DNA of 64,000 bases from positions 1,240,001-1,304,000 of the forward strand of contig NZ_CP135275.1 in assembly GCF_032302195.1 (NCBI RefSeq), in the 5' to 3' direction. Numbering within the stretch: position 1 is the stretch's first letter; each line of letters begins with the position of its first letter. Made by a program: the position numbers and the translations under genes. Below are positions 8,830 to 16,955 of the stretch, in pieces. Under the pieces are notes generated by a model. It was not told where the DNA came from. It saw only the letters and a list, made by a program, of their open reading frames with translations, and ran no database searches. This DNA comes from Paenibacillus sp. MMS20-IR301. GTDB lineage: Bacteria; Bacillota; Bacilli; Paenibacillales; Paenibacillaceae.

Positions 8830-10407
8830 GTGGAACAATCGGTTAGAAAATGGTGGGTGCTGGTTACCGTCAGCTTAGCGGTCTTCATGGCGATGCTGGA
8901 TATTACGATCGTGAATGTGGCTTTACCGGAGATTCAGAAGAATTTCGCCTCCGATTTCTCCAGTCTGCAGTGGGTTTTGAATGCTTATACGCTGGTGTAT
9001 GCGGCGATGCTGCTGCCGGTCTCGAAACTAGGAGATATCATCGGACGCAAAAAAGTATTTCTGCTCGGATTAGCAGTCTTCGTGCTGGGTTCCCTGGCGA
9101 GCGGACTAGCGGGCAGCGACCTGTGGTTGAACATCTTCCGGGGATTCCAGGGGATCGGCGGGGCTGCAATGATGTCCTTGTCGCTGACGCTGGTTACATC
9201 TTCTTTTCCTGAGAGGCAAAGAGGGCTGGCCTTAGGCATCTGGAGCAGTGCGGTGGGGCTGGCGATTTCCGGCGGTCCGCTGATTGGCGGCGCGCTAGTG
9301 GATAGCTTGGGCTGGCGCTCCATTTTCCTGGTGAATATCCCGTTTGGTCTGCTGGCGATTGTGTTAGGCCTAATCTTTCTTCAGGAAAGTGACCGTAACC
9401 GTAACGGTAAAATCGATATTCCCGGATTTGTGCTAAGCACGGCACTTATTTTCACTACAATCTTCGCTCTGATCCAGAAAGAAATGCATGCTGATTATTC
9501 GTGGACGGACTGGCATATTGTAAGCCTGTTGGGATTAGCGGTGCTCTTCTTAATCGCCTTTATTCTAACAGAACGGAAAGTGAAGCAGCCGATGATCGAG
9601 CTGTCGATTTTCCGGAGTTGGTCGTTTAATGGGGCCAACATTGCGGCGTTTGTGCTGGGGGCCGGGCTGTATGGGGGGTTCACCTACCTGACCATTCTGA
9701 TGCAGAATTTTATGGGCTACTCCGCTACCGAAACAGGTGTGAAAATGCTGCTGATCAGCGGCTTTACGCTGGTACTCGGTCCGCTCGCGGGCATCATCTC
9801 CGGTAAAATCGGCAACCGCTGGCTGATCAGCGGGGCGCTGCTGATTGGGGCGACCGGCATCCTTGTACTCCGGCAGATGATCGGGGTCCCGTTTGAGTGG
9901 AGCTACTTAATGCCCGGGTTCGTGCTGCTTGGCATCAGCAATGCGCTCGTCAATCCGCCAATCTCCAATGCGGCCATGAGCGCTGTAGACAAAAGGCAGG
10001 TAGGGATGGCCTCCGGCATCCTCAACGTATTCCGCCAGGTCGGGATTTCCTTTGGTGTAGTGATGCTGGGCATTCAGCTTAGCGAAGGCTATAACGGTTC
10101 ACTGGATAAACCTATCCAGGCGATGGAGGATATCAGCCCCGAATTCAAAAATCAGCTGCTGGATGTATTCCATCAGGCTGGAGCTTTTGCCGGCTCGCAG
10201 ATTTTCGAGAGTAAACAGGCAGCAGCATTCAAGGCAATGCCAGGCTTTGCGGACATGAAGAATATTGTGTACAGTGCCTTCAATGCAGGGATGAAAGAGG
10301 TAAGTTTGTTTATTGCTGTGTTTTTGGTTATTGGGGCGGTTGCGAGTGCTGCGATGATTTCAACAAGCAAACCGAAAAAAAAGCGAGAGGGGACAAAGCT
10401 TAGCTAA
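8830..10407 (+). CDS. MFS drug efflux transporter, DHA2 (EmrB/QacA) family
   Basis: About 525 residues with 14 predicted membrane segments. The DHA2 hallmark (MLDITIVNVALPEI) is in the first helix and GDIIGRKK in the first cytoplasmic loop. Upstream in-frame ATGs at 8788 and 8812 fall in or next to the operator. GAGAGGGGAT sits 7 nt before a GTG at 8830, so that is the likely start. A large extracellular loop precedes the last helix, as in EmrB-type pumps. It is likely induced when the preceding ArsR regulator releases the shared operator. The substrate is unknown. Confidence 0.9.
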   Translation: MEQSVRKWWVLVTVSLAVFMAMLDITIVNVALPEIQKNFASDFSSLQWVLNAYTLVYAAMLLPVSKLGDIIGRKKVFLLGLAVFVLGSLASGLAGSDLWLNIFRGFQGIGGAAMMSLSLTLVTSSFPERQRGLALGIWSSAVGLAISGGPLIGGALVDSLGWRSIFLVNIPFGLLAIVLGLIFLQESDRNRNGKIDIPGFVLSTALIFTTIFALIQKEMHADYSWTDWHIVSLLGLAVLFLIAFILTERKVKQPMIELSIFRSWSFNGANIAAFVLGAGLYGGFTYLTILMQNFMGYSATETGVKMLLISGFTLVLGPLAGIISGKIGNRWLISGALLIGATGILVLRQMIGVPFEWSYLMPGFVLLGISNALVNPPISNAAMSAVDKRQVGMASGILNVFRQVGISFGVVMLGIQLSEGYNGSLDKPIQAMEDISPEFKNQLLDVFHQAGAFAGSQIFESKQAAAFKAMPGFADMKNIVYSAFNAGMKEVSLFIAVFLVIGAVASAAMISTSKPKKKREGTKLS

Positions 10408-10455
10408 CTGTTATTTAGCGGATGAAACGGATAGAAAAGAGGATTCGAGACGGAT

Positions 10456-10493
10456 AAGCCGGAGCGTAGAGAGAGCCTACGTGCCGGCTTTTT
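10456..10493 (+). terminator. Rho-independent terminator after the MFS gene
   Basis: AAGCCGG-GCGTAG pairs with CTACG-CCGGCTT around a short loop, followed by a T-run. The remaining ~250 nt up to the endoglucanase gene hold no recognisable gene. Confidence 0.85.
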
Positions 10494-10742
10494 CTATCTA
10501 CAACATCTCTGAATAGAGTTTACAAAATATGGCATATGTGGTATCTTTGCTATGAAAGCGCATCCATGATCTGATAGGTTGAACGAATATTTACCATTTT
10601 ATCATAGGGAGGAAGATACAAACGACAAAATAACTTAAGATGGCAAGCGTAATGCCGCTGGTTGCGAACAGGATAATCTTTCATTTCAGCGGAGTCAATA
10701 ATGCAGTGAATATACAACCACCCTATAAACGGAGGTAATGGC

Positions 10743-11960
10743 ATGTTAGTCCAAATGAAAAAAAGCGGAATCCACTGTCTAGCACTAGTATTACTGGCTT
10801 CAGTTGTCTTTGGCGGATGGAACGGGCGCGCAGCTGCGGCATCACCTATTACATCAGACTTCAGATCCTTGCAGGCCTCGCAGATCGTCAGCGAGATGGG
10901 AGCCGGATGGAATCTGGGCAATCAGCTTGAGGCATCGGTAAATGGTACACCCGGCGAGACAGCATGGGGGAACCCTACTGTAACTCCCGAACTAATCAAA
11001 AAGGTGAAAGCAGCAGGATTCAAAACAATTCGTATTCCGGTTTCCTATTTGAATTACATTGGAAGCGCTCCCGGATATACGGTCAATTCGGCATGGCTGG
11101 ATCGTGTGAAAGCAGTTGTTGATTACGCCTATAATGAAGGCTTGTATGTGGTCATTAATATTCACGGGGATGGTTACAATTCCGTTCAGGGCGGATGGCT
11201 TTTAGTCAATGGCAGCAACCAGACTGTCATCAAACAGAAGTATCAGAAGGTATGGCAGCAGATTGCCGACAAATTTGTCAATTACGACGAGCGGCTTATC
11301 TTTGAGTCGATGAACGAAGTGTTTGACGGCAGCTATAGCAATCCGAATTCGGCATATTACGCCAACCTTAATGCGTACAATCAAATCTTCGTGGATACGG
11401 TCAGACAGACAAGCGGCAACAATAGCGCCAGATGGCTGCTGGTTCCGGGCTGGAACACGAATATCGACTACACGGCCGGCAATTACGGATTTGTGCTTCC
11501 TACCGATACCTACAGATCGACTACAATTCCTGCTTCGGAAAAAAGAATCATGATCTCCGCCCACTACTATTCCCCGTGGGATTTTGCGGGCGAGGAATCA
11601 GGGAACATTACACAGTGGGGAGCGTCAGCCACGAATCCTTCCAAAAAATCAACCTGGGGACAAGAGGATTATCTCATTTCGCAGCTCCAGTCCATGTACA
11701 ATAAATTTGTTACCCAAGGCTACCCTGTAGTGATCGGAGAATTCGGTTCGATTGATAAATCCGCCTATGATTCAAGCAGTAACGTGTATCGTGCAGCTTA
11801 TGCCAAAGCCGTAACGGCGGCAGCCAAGACCTACAAAGCGGTACCGATCTATTGGGATAACGGCTACAACGGCCAGCACGGGTTCGGTTTGTTCAACCGT
11901 ACGAATAACACCGTAACCCAGCAAGGTATAATCAATGCAATTATGCAAGGCATGCAATAA
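10743..11960 (+). CDS. Secreted endoglucanase, glycoside hydrolase family 5
   Basis: 405-residue single-domain cellulase with an N-terminal signal peptide (to about AAAAS). The GH5 barrel shows GAGWNLGNQLEA, the acid/base Glu192 in FESMNEVFDG and the nucleophile Glu333 in VVIGEFGS. The WGNP and AHYYSPWDF motifs suggest the GH5 subfamily 4 group, active on cellulose, lichenan or xyloglucan. There is no carbohydrate-binding or anchoring module. GGAGGT lies just before the ATG. The gene stands alone between terminators, so control is probably from its own promoter region; no cre-like site was identified with confidence. Confidence 0.92.
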   Translation: MLVQMKKSGIHCLALVLLASVVFGGWNGRAAAASPITSDFRSLQASQIVSEMGAGWNLGNQLEASVNGTPGETAWGNPTVTPELIKKVKAAGFKTIRIPVSYLNYIGSAPGYTVNSAWLDRVKAVVDYAYNEGLYVVINIHGDGYNSVQGGWLLVNGSNQTVIKQKYQKVWQQIADKFVNYDERLIFESMNEVFDGSYSNPNSAYYANLNAYNQIFVDTVRQTSGNNSARWLLVPGWNTNIDYTAGNYGFVLPTDTYRSTTIPASEKRIMISAHYYSPWDFAGEESGNITQWGASATNPSKKSTWGQEDYLISQLQSMYNKFVTQGYPVVIGEFGSIDKSAYDSSSNVYRAAYAKAVTAAAKTYKAVPIYWDNGYNGQHGFGLFNRTNNTVTQQGIINAIMQGMQ

Positions 11961-11979
11961 TCGGGCGGTTTAGCTGAAG

Positions 11980-12010
11980 GAAGCTCCTGTGGAAATCACA
12001 AGAGCTTCTT
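11980..12010. terminator. Bidirectional terminator between endoglucanase and hydrolase genes
   Basis: GAAGCTC-TGTG pairs with CACA-GAGCTTC around a GAAAT loop, followed by TT. It belongs to a family of similar hairpins at 13.8, 15.5, 16.9 and 25.5 kb, all placed at the 3' end of minus-strand genes. Confidence 0.75.
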
Positions 12011-12050
12011 TGTGCTATAAATAATATTTTCGCCGGATAGTTCGGCTTCT

Positions 12051-12920
12051 TCACAGCAAATGTCTAATCAGCCAAGGCTTCAGTAGGGGCAGAACGGTGG
12101 CAGGCTGCATAGCTTTGGTGTGGTCCATATCTTGTCCCGCTACGACTTCTACATCCCACCCGAGCCCGGTTAATGCAGACTCATTTTGCTTGAGCGCGCC
12201 GATAATATCTACAGTTACATTGCCGAAGTTATCCCCATACACAATCGTATCCTTTTCTCCAGCAAAAGCGAGTCTTGGAAGTTCCAGCAGATGTTGAATC
12301 TCACGATCACGGAAATCCGTTAAGCTCTCATACATCGTAACAAACTGTTTCGTTTGAGCCGGGTTAATCTTCACCTGGATGTTATCCCAATCGATTGGAT
12401 CCGGATCAGCAGGGATCTGTACATCGGTATCTGAGAGAGTCAAGTTGCTTAAAGCCTGCCGGTACGTATGGTTGGTTACGATCAGCATTTCCTGATAAGG
12501 GCCATCCATTGGCGGGAAACCGCCCATGATCAAAGCCTCCAGCCTGTCAGTGCGGATGGCTAATTGCAATCCAACCAAGGCCAGCCAAGAATAACCGTAG
12601 TAGCTGAACTTGCCGACGTTCATTTCATCCGCAATGGTCAGCAGGTCCTGGACAATGCTCTCCGGGGTAAGCTGGTCCGGGTTCGGATGCTTGAGCCGGT
12701 GGCCCTCGTAGTCGAAGTAAAGTGCCTGGAACGTATCGTTGAGGCCCTCGATGAAATGCTGGCCCAGTTCAGGATCTACTCCCCACATCCGCAGATTCTC
12801 CGCTTCTTGCCCGTTTACGGATGGTTTGGCAACAGGAAGCATAATGACCGGAGAACCGGGTTTTCCAATGAGACCCACCTGCAGCTCTGTTTCATCTGAC
12901 AATTTAATAATCTTTTCCAC
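12051..12920 (-). CDS. Alpha/beta hydrolase
   Basis: About 289 residues with an alpha/beta-hydrolase core. The nucleophile elbow is YYGYSWLALVG (Gly-x-Ser-x-Leu, not the usual final Gly). The acid may be in EKDTIVYGDNF and the His in GQDMDHTKAM. The frame can start at 12968, but AGGAG at 12931-12935 fits a GTG at 12920, giving MEKIIKLSDETELQ. The substrate is unknown. It is divergent from the double-HTH MerR gene, and the 152-nt gap between them could be a shared control region. Confidence 0.8.
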   Translation of the reverse strand: MEKIIKLSDETELQVGLIGKPGSPVIMLPVAKPSVNGQEAENLRMWGVDPELGQHFIEGLNDTFQALYFDYEGHRLKHPNPDQLTPESIVQDLLTIADEMNVGKFSYYGYSWLALVGLQLAIRTDRLEALIMGGFPPMDGPYQEMLIVTNHTYRQALSNLTLSDTDVQIPADPDPIDWDNIQVKINPAQTKQFVTMYESLTDFRDREIQHLLELPRLAFAGEKDTIVYGDNFGNVTVDIIGALKQNESALTGLGWDVEVVAGQDMDHTKAMQPATVLPLLKPWLIRHLL

Positions 12921-13072
12921 TTCATCATCACTCCTGTGAACGTTATACCTCAATCTTATAACATTCATGCAAGCTTCCGGCTTACGGAACCCCGGTCCAG
13001 ATAGATTGCGGGTTATGAGCGGGATATGTTATCGTAGCACTTAAAGGTTCTACTTGAAGGAGGGGAGAGCGG

Positions 13073-13786
13073 ATGGAGACATATGCCCCAAACCAAATTG
13101 CAGATATCTTGCAGGTCAGCACCACAACACTTAGAAGATATGAAGAGCAAGGTCTCATTCCGGATGTACCGAGGACTCCAAGCAATTACCGTTACTATAG
13201 ACCGTTACACCTGCAGTCGTTCACTGCCATCAGAGTATTATTACAAGGCTATGAGATCCCGGTTGTGTATGAAGCTATGAGATTGATGAAGCAAGGGAGC
13301 ATGGAACAAGCCCTGTGGCTCTTGAATGAACAGCAATATCAGATTCAAATAGAGAAGCAGCGGGTGGAAGAGATTCTGACGATGATCCGAAGCACGGATT
13401 TCACCCGTTACCGCAATGTGCAATTGAAGGAACAGATGAATATAGGAGAAGCAGCCGCGATAGCAGGCGTGAACACTTCAGCGATCCGCCACTGGGAAGC
13501 CGAAGGACTCATCCGGTCAGTACGAAACCAGGACAATGGATTCAGAGTGTTCTCCCTGGCCGAGCTGCGCAAAATCCTGGTCATCAGCAGCTTGCGAAAA
13601 ACCGTCTATTACTTCGACAACATGAAGAGCCTGCTTAATAATCTGGACACGCAGGATAATGAGCAGATCGAGCAGTCTTTTCAGCTGGCGCTGGAAAATC
13701 TGAATAAACGGCTTGTCATCCAGTTTAAGGGAATTGCGGAGGCGGTTAAGTATTTGGAGGTTTGGGGTGGGGAGAAGGAAGGGTAA
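13073..13786 (+). CDS. MerR-family regulator with two HTH domains in one chain
   Basis: 237 residues. The first MerR-type winged helix is residues ~1-70 (YAPNQIADILQVSTTTLRRY then GLIPDVPRTPSNYRYY). The second starts at ~residue 126 (MNIGEAAAIAGVNTSAIRHW then GLIRSVRNQDNGFRVF). They are joined by a helical segment of ~50 residues, and a C-terminal helical tail follows. Ordinary MerR proteins dimerise to present two HTH units, so this protein may act as a pseudo-dimer or bind a longer site. There is no cysteine cluster for metal sensing. The AGGAGGGGAG ribosome site is ideal. It probably controls itself and the divergent hydrolase. Confidence 0.85.
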   Translation: METYAPNQIADILQVSTTTLRRYEEQGLIPDVPRTPSNYRYYRPLHLQSFTAIRVLLQGYEIPVVYEAMRLMKQGSMEQALWLLNEQQYQIQIEKQRVEEILTMIRSTDFTRYRNVQLKEQMNIGEAAAIAGVNTSAIRHWEAEGLIRSVRNQDNGFRVFSLAELRKILVISSLRKTVYYFDNMKSLLNNLDTQDNEQIEQSFQLALENLNKRLVIQFKGIAEAVKYLEVWGGEKEG

Positions 13787-13816
13787 GTGAGAGTTAGTAT
13801 AGTTAAACGTAAAAAG

Positions 13817-13845
13817 AGCTCCTGTGATTGGCACAGGGGCTTGTT
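13817..13845. terminator. Terminator hairpin between MerR and XRE genes
   Basis: AGCTCCTGTG pairs with CACAGGGGCT around ATTGG, then TTGTTTGTG. It serves the plus-strand MerR gene and the minus-strand XRE gene. Confidence 0.75.
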
Positions 13846-13860
13846 TGTGCTGTGAATGCT

Positions 13861-14079
13861 CTACTTAGCGGTATTGCGCTTGGGGTTATCTGTCTGCCCT
13901 AATAGGTAGTCGATGCTCACTTGATGAAAATTGGCTAATGTAATCAGAACAGCACTTGGAAGATCCAGATTACCATTTTCGTAGCGGGAATAAGTAGTCT
14001 GCGTAATATGTAGTAGCTCAGCCATTTGCTGTTGTGTCAGGTCTTTGTCTTCGCGCAGATTGCGGATTCTTGTGTACAA
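13861..14079 (-). CDS. Small XRE-family HTH regulator, cassette copy 1
   Basis: 72 residues, essentially one lambda-repressor-like HTH domain (LTQQQMAELLHITQTTYSRY) followed by a short SIDYLLGQTDNPK tail. The start is placed at TTG 14079 by analogy with the second copy, with AGGTGAT upstream; a GTG three codons earlier is also possible. It is divergent from a 94-residue DUF6809-like gene across a palindrome-rich spacer. A near-identical arrangement exists at 25.6-26.2 kb and a decayed one at 15.6 kb. It is likely the repressor of the divergent gene. Confidence 0.85.
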   Translation of the reverse strand: MYTRIRNLREDKDLTQQQMAELLHITQTTYSRYENGNLDLPSAVLITLANFHQVSIDYLLGQTDNPKRNTAK

Positions 14080-14103
14080 GGATATCACCTAAGCTCAGTT
14101 TAC

Positions 14104-14149
14104 TTTATGCGAAAAATGCATATTGTTATTTATGCGTTTTTCGCATAAA
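14104..14149. promoter_or_regulatory. Twin operator between divergent XRE and DUF6809-like genes, copy 1
   Basis: Two sites lie 25 bp apart. TTTATGCG-ttttt-CGCATAAA (14129-14149) is a perfect 8-bp inverted repeat. TTTATGCG-aaaaa-TGCATATT (14104 onward) is an imperfect version. The whole block is conserved almost base for base at 25815-25860, as expected for the XRE regulator's binding sites. Confidence 0.75.
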
Positions 14150-14191
14150 ATTTATACATAATAATACTATAGTCATTAAAAAGGAGGCCTG

Positions 14192-14476
14192 ATGAAGATT
14201 ATTCTGGAGGATTTCTACTATGAAAAGCTGCATCCCAATGAGCTAATTAAGCCAAATAATCCGGAAATTCTGGAACTAAGCCAAAAAGTCATGGAAGCAT
14301 CACAGCAGCTTAAAAAGAACTTAACTGTACAGGAGTTTCAGAAAGTTGAGAAGTTTCTTGATTTGCAAACAGAGTTGAATGCATTGCAAGCTGCATTATC
14401 ATTTATTCAGGGATATAAAATTGGGGCTTTGAAGATGATTGAAGTTTTTAGTGGAGAAAGTGAAGCTAAAGAATGA
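14192..14476 (+). CDS. DUF6809-like small protein, cassette copy 1
   Basis: 94-residue acidic, probably all-helical protein (MKIILEDFYYEKLHPNELIKP ... ALSFIQGYKIGALKMIEVF). I associate this pattern with the DUF6809 family; the name is from memory. AAAGGAGG precedes the ATG. It has no membrane segment. It is paired with a divergent XRE regulator and has a paralogue at 25902-26195. Possible roles are a phage-type accessory protein, or an antitoxin-like or signalling partner; none is shown. Confidence 0.75.
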   Translation: MKIILEDFYYEKLHPNELIKPNNPEILELSQKVMEASQQLKKNLTVQEFQKVEKFLDLQTELNALQAALSFIQGYKIGALKMIEVFSGESEAKE

Positions 14477-14493
14477 AATGAACAGTGGTTGAG

Positions 14494-14529
14494 TTAACCG
14501 GGGCGAAGGGATTTGCTTCGGTTTTTGTT
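14494..14529 (+). terminator. Terminator after DUF6809-like copy 1
   Basis: AACCG...CGAAG pairs with CTTCGGTT, then TTTTG. A related hairpin follows copy 2, and its 3' half survives next to the decayed third cassette. Confidence 0.6.
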
Positions 14530-14692
14530 GTTGAAAATGTAATTCAGATGGAGGAATTTAGTGCATTTAAAAGGACGAAAGGAAACCTTGTCGAATAATA
14601 AAAAGAAAATGATGAATGAGCATTAAAATAATGGATGGGATTAGGCATTAATTTTCGCACATATAATTTTTAGGTGAAGGAGTGTAACAATA

Positions 14693-15388
14693 GTGAAGAA
14701 AAAGTTAATGTTATCAGGTTTTCTTACTATTTTTTCAGTAGCATGTTTATCAATCACGGTCTATGCGGCCACTACAAGTTACTCTTTAAAGGTAAATGGG
14801 GCTGCAATTAAAGGAGAAGCAAAGGCCATTGACGGGGTAACCTATGTACCTTTGCGTACAGTTATTGAAGGAATGGGAGGCTCATATCACGTTATGCCTG
14901 ATTCAAAGACAATCAGCATCTCGCGAGAAGACAATAGTATGTACGGTGGATACACCAAGGCCAATCCATTACCTTTCGGTTCAAAAGCATATTTTGAAAT
15001 TAATGATAATTATGATAAGTACATAGGTTCAGTCACTATTGAAGATATGAGTACAGGAAAGGATGCATCGAAAATCCTTCAAGAGAAAACAGAGCCTGCT
15101 CCAAGTGGGTATACCTATGTTTTTGTAAAAGTGAATTTTGAAATCTTAGCATCTGAGAAGCCTGGAGCATCGCTAACAATAGACAATTATAGATTTCTAT
15201 ATATTGACCCGGCCACTCCGAAGGGAGTTCCCTCTTTTATGTTCCACAAATATTTGCCCAGCGTATCAAAAGGGGAATTCTTCAACGGCTGGGTTGGGTT
15301 TATAGTCCCGGAAGGTCCCCAGTCTGGATTGATTGTTTTATCAAGTTCTAATGACCGGCAGAATGCCTTGTGGATGGAAGTGGAGTGA
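14693..15388 (+). CDS. Small exported protein with one stalk-type domain
   Basis: 231 residues starting at GTG with AAGGAGTG upstream. A signal peptide ends near VYAAT. Residues ~32-80 carry one copper-amine-oxidase-type stalk repeat (VNGAAIKGEAKAIDGVTYVP then LRTVIEGMGG). The C-terminal ~140 residues are a beta-rich domain resembling the DUF4352/immunoglobulin-like folds of exported Firmicute proteins (YTYVFVKVNFEI). The function is unknown; it is probably anchored by or associated with the envelope. Upstream, 14530-14692 is AT-rich with no gene. Confidence 0.75.
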   Translation: MKKKLMLSGFLTIFSVACLSITVYAATTSYSLKVNGAAIKGEAKAIDGVTYVPLRTVIEGMGGSYHVMPDSKTISISREDNSMYGGYTKANPLPFGSKAYFEINDNYDKYIGSVTIEDMSTGKDASKILQEKTEPAPSGYTYVFVKVNFEILASEKPGASLTIDNYRFLYIDPATPKGVPSFMFHKYLPSVSKGEFFNGWVGFIVPEGPQSGLIVLSSSNDRQNALWMEVE

Positions 15389-15545
15389 CATTGTAAGTTA
15401 ATTTATAGTGGAAGGAAAATCTGAGAAGAATTAAAGCAGCTGTTACTCTAAAGAGAACACAAATCTCGCAGCAATGCATTTAGGAGATAGCCATAGTTAG
15501 ATTGCTAAATTGCTGGGCCAGCCTGTCCATACTACCAAAGGAGAT

Positions 15546-15575
15546 AGCCCCTGTGATTGTCACAAGGGCTTGTTT
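15546..15575. terminator. Terminator hairpin of the decayed XRE cassette
   Basis: AGCCCCTGTG pairs with CACAAGGGCT around ATTGT, then TGTTTTG. It matches the hairpins next to XRE copies 1 and 2 in position and sequence. Confidence 0.65.
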
Positions 15576-15588
15576 TGCTGCGGATACT

Positions 15589-15699
15589 TTAACTTTTTGG
15601 ATAGGAATCCTTCTGATTCGTCCTGTTTAATAAATAATCTGTACTCGTCTGGTGGAATTCTGCCAGCTTAATCAGGATTGCCTTAGGGATATCTACATC
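15589..15699 (-). pseudogene. C-terminal remnant of a third XRE regulator
   Basis: Read on the minus strand, these 37 codons give ...DVDIPKAILIKLAEFHQTS... and end in a stop. They align with the C-terminal half of the XRE regulators at 13.9 and 25.6 kb (LDLPSAVLITLANFHQVS). The N-terminal half, the operator and the divergent partner gene are missing. About 30 nt further on, a CTCCGGTTTTTG stretch matches the terminator that normally follows the partner gene, so an internal deletion removed the middle of the cassette. Confidence 0.7.
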
Positions 15700-15909
15700 A
15701 ATTGCTAGAAAGCCTGGGTGGAATTTTCACTCCGGTTTTTGTTTGAAATGATAACAGCTACTTCGAAGATACGCTATGTGAGGTAAAACTATTATAGGTA
15801 TAAAATCCTGATTAATAGGATGTAAAAGGAAACATGTGGTATAATTTCACTGTTAAAATAGACTTCATTTTACATATCAAACGTATCTCAACACGTAAGG
15901 AGAAATAAT

Positions 15910-16008
15910 ATGTCATTATTTAATAAATTCTTCGGACAAAAACGTACGATTCAAAGCTCGACATTCGCTAAGCTTAATGGCGGTCCATACGAAACTACAA
16001 CGTTATAG
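15910..16008 (+). CDS. Small 32-residue open frame of unknown function
   Basis: Starts at ATG with a good AAGGAGA ribosome site 6 nt upstream and reads MSLFNKFFGQKRT...YETTTL. It ends 14 nt before the ATG of the next stalk-domain gene and so could be its operon leader. The opening MSLFNKFFG resembles N-termini of larger cytosolic proteins, so this may be a gene cut short by a stop. The rest of 15389-16022 holds only the decayed cassette. Coding status is uncertain. Confidence 0.45.
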   Translation: MSLFNKFFGQKRTIQSSTFAKLNGGPYETTTL

Positions 16009-16022
16009 AAGGGGGGGATATT

Positions 16023-16877
16023 ATGAAAAAGGTACTTTCAGGAATTATGCTCATGTTTGCATTAGCGATGGCTTCTTCACCTGCTCATGCGGCAGCGAGG
16101 AATATTCAAATCAAGATTGACGATGTTGTGATTTCATCCGATGTGGCAGCCGAAATTAGAAACGGTCACACCATGGTACCTCTGCGGGTGATCAGTGAGA
16201 ATTTAGGCGCAAGGGTCACTGGGACTAACTCGGAAATCATCCTGACGAGAAACAATATGCAAGTGAAATTGAAATTAAACAGCGGTAACGTAACGAAAAA
16301 TGGAGAGTCTGTTTTTTTGGACGCAAAGCCGTATTTAAAGAATAACCGAACCATGGTTCCGCTTCGTTTTCTTTCAGAAACGTTTGGCTGCCAGGTGGGT
16401 TACAGCAATTCTACAGTGACGGTCAATTCTGAAGCTTTGGTTATTGATCAAGTCAAAATAAAAGCATTGCAGGAAGAATATCACATGATCATGGGCGGTG
16501 TAGTTCAGCAAATCGAAGGAAATGCATACATTACAGCCATTCATGATGTTATTACTGATAACTTGGGCAACAAGGTCGAAGCTCCTGAACATTATTCGTG
16601 GACCTCTAACATTGATATTCCGGGATCTTATTATAAAGAAAGACAATTCGATTTTCTGGACGCGAACGGTAAAAGCATCAAGCGTTATGACATTTACACT
16701 ATAAACAGATCCTTTCCAGAGCAAATGTTAAAGCCCTATCCAGAAGGCTTAATACATGATGCGACCTCAGACCAATGGTATTTATTCAGCGAGGCAGCGA
16801 GAACGCTTATTTATCAAAACATGGATACCGCTACCAAGAACGGGTTCCTGAAAATAATCAGTAATACGATTGCATAG
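16023..16877 (+). CDS. Exported protein with stalk-type domain pair
   Basis: 284 residues with a signal peptide (MKKVLSGIMLMFALAMASSPAHA). Two stalk repeats follow: MVPLRVISENLGARV near residue 43 and MVPLRFLSETFGCQV near residue 103. This is the complete copper-amine-oxidase N-terminal-like unit. The C-terminal ~140 residues are of unknown fold. GGGGGGAT precedes the ATG. With the proteins at 6.1 and 14.7 kb it makes three stalk-domain proteins in 11 kb, a frequent theme in Paenibacillus surface biology. Confidence 0.75.
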   Translation: MKKVLSGIMLMFALAMASSPAHAAARNIQIKIDDVVISSDVAAEIRNGHTMVPLRVISENLGARVTGTNSEIILTRNNMQVKLKLNSGNVTKNGESVFLDAKPYLKNNRTMVPLRFLSETFGCQVGYSNSTVTVNSEALVIDQVKIKALQEEYHMIMGGVVQQIEGNAYITAIHDVITDNLGNKVEAPEHYSWTSNIDIPGSYYKERQFDFLDANGKSIKRYDIYTINRSFPEQMLKPYPEGLIHDATSDQWYLFSEAARTLIYQNMDTATKNGFLKIISNTIA

Positions 16878-16896
16878 TGATGAATTCTTGAATAGC

Positions 16897-16931
16897 AAAT
16901 AAGCTCTTGTGAGAATAACAAGAGCTTATTT
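16897..16931. terminator. Bidirectional terminator between stalk-domain and TetR genes
   Basis: Perfect 14-bp arms (AAATAAGCTCTTGT with ACAAGAGCTTATTT) around GAGAATA. A/T runs on both sides allow action in both directions. Confidence 0.85.
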
Positions 16932-16955
16932 GCTTCCGCTAAATTCAACACTTAA

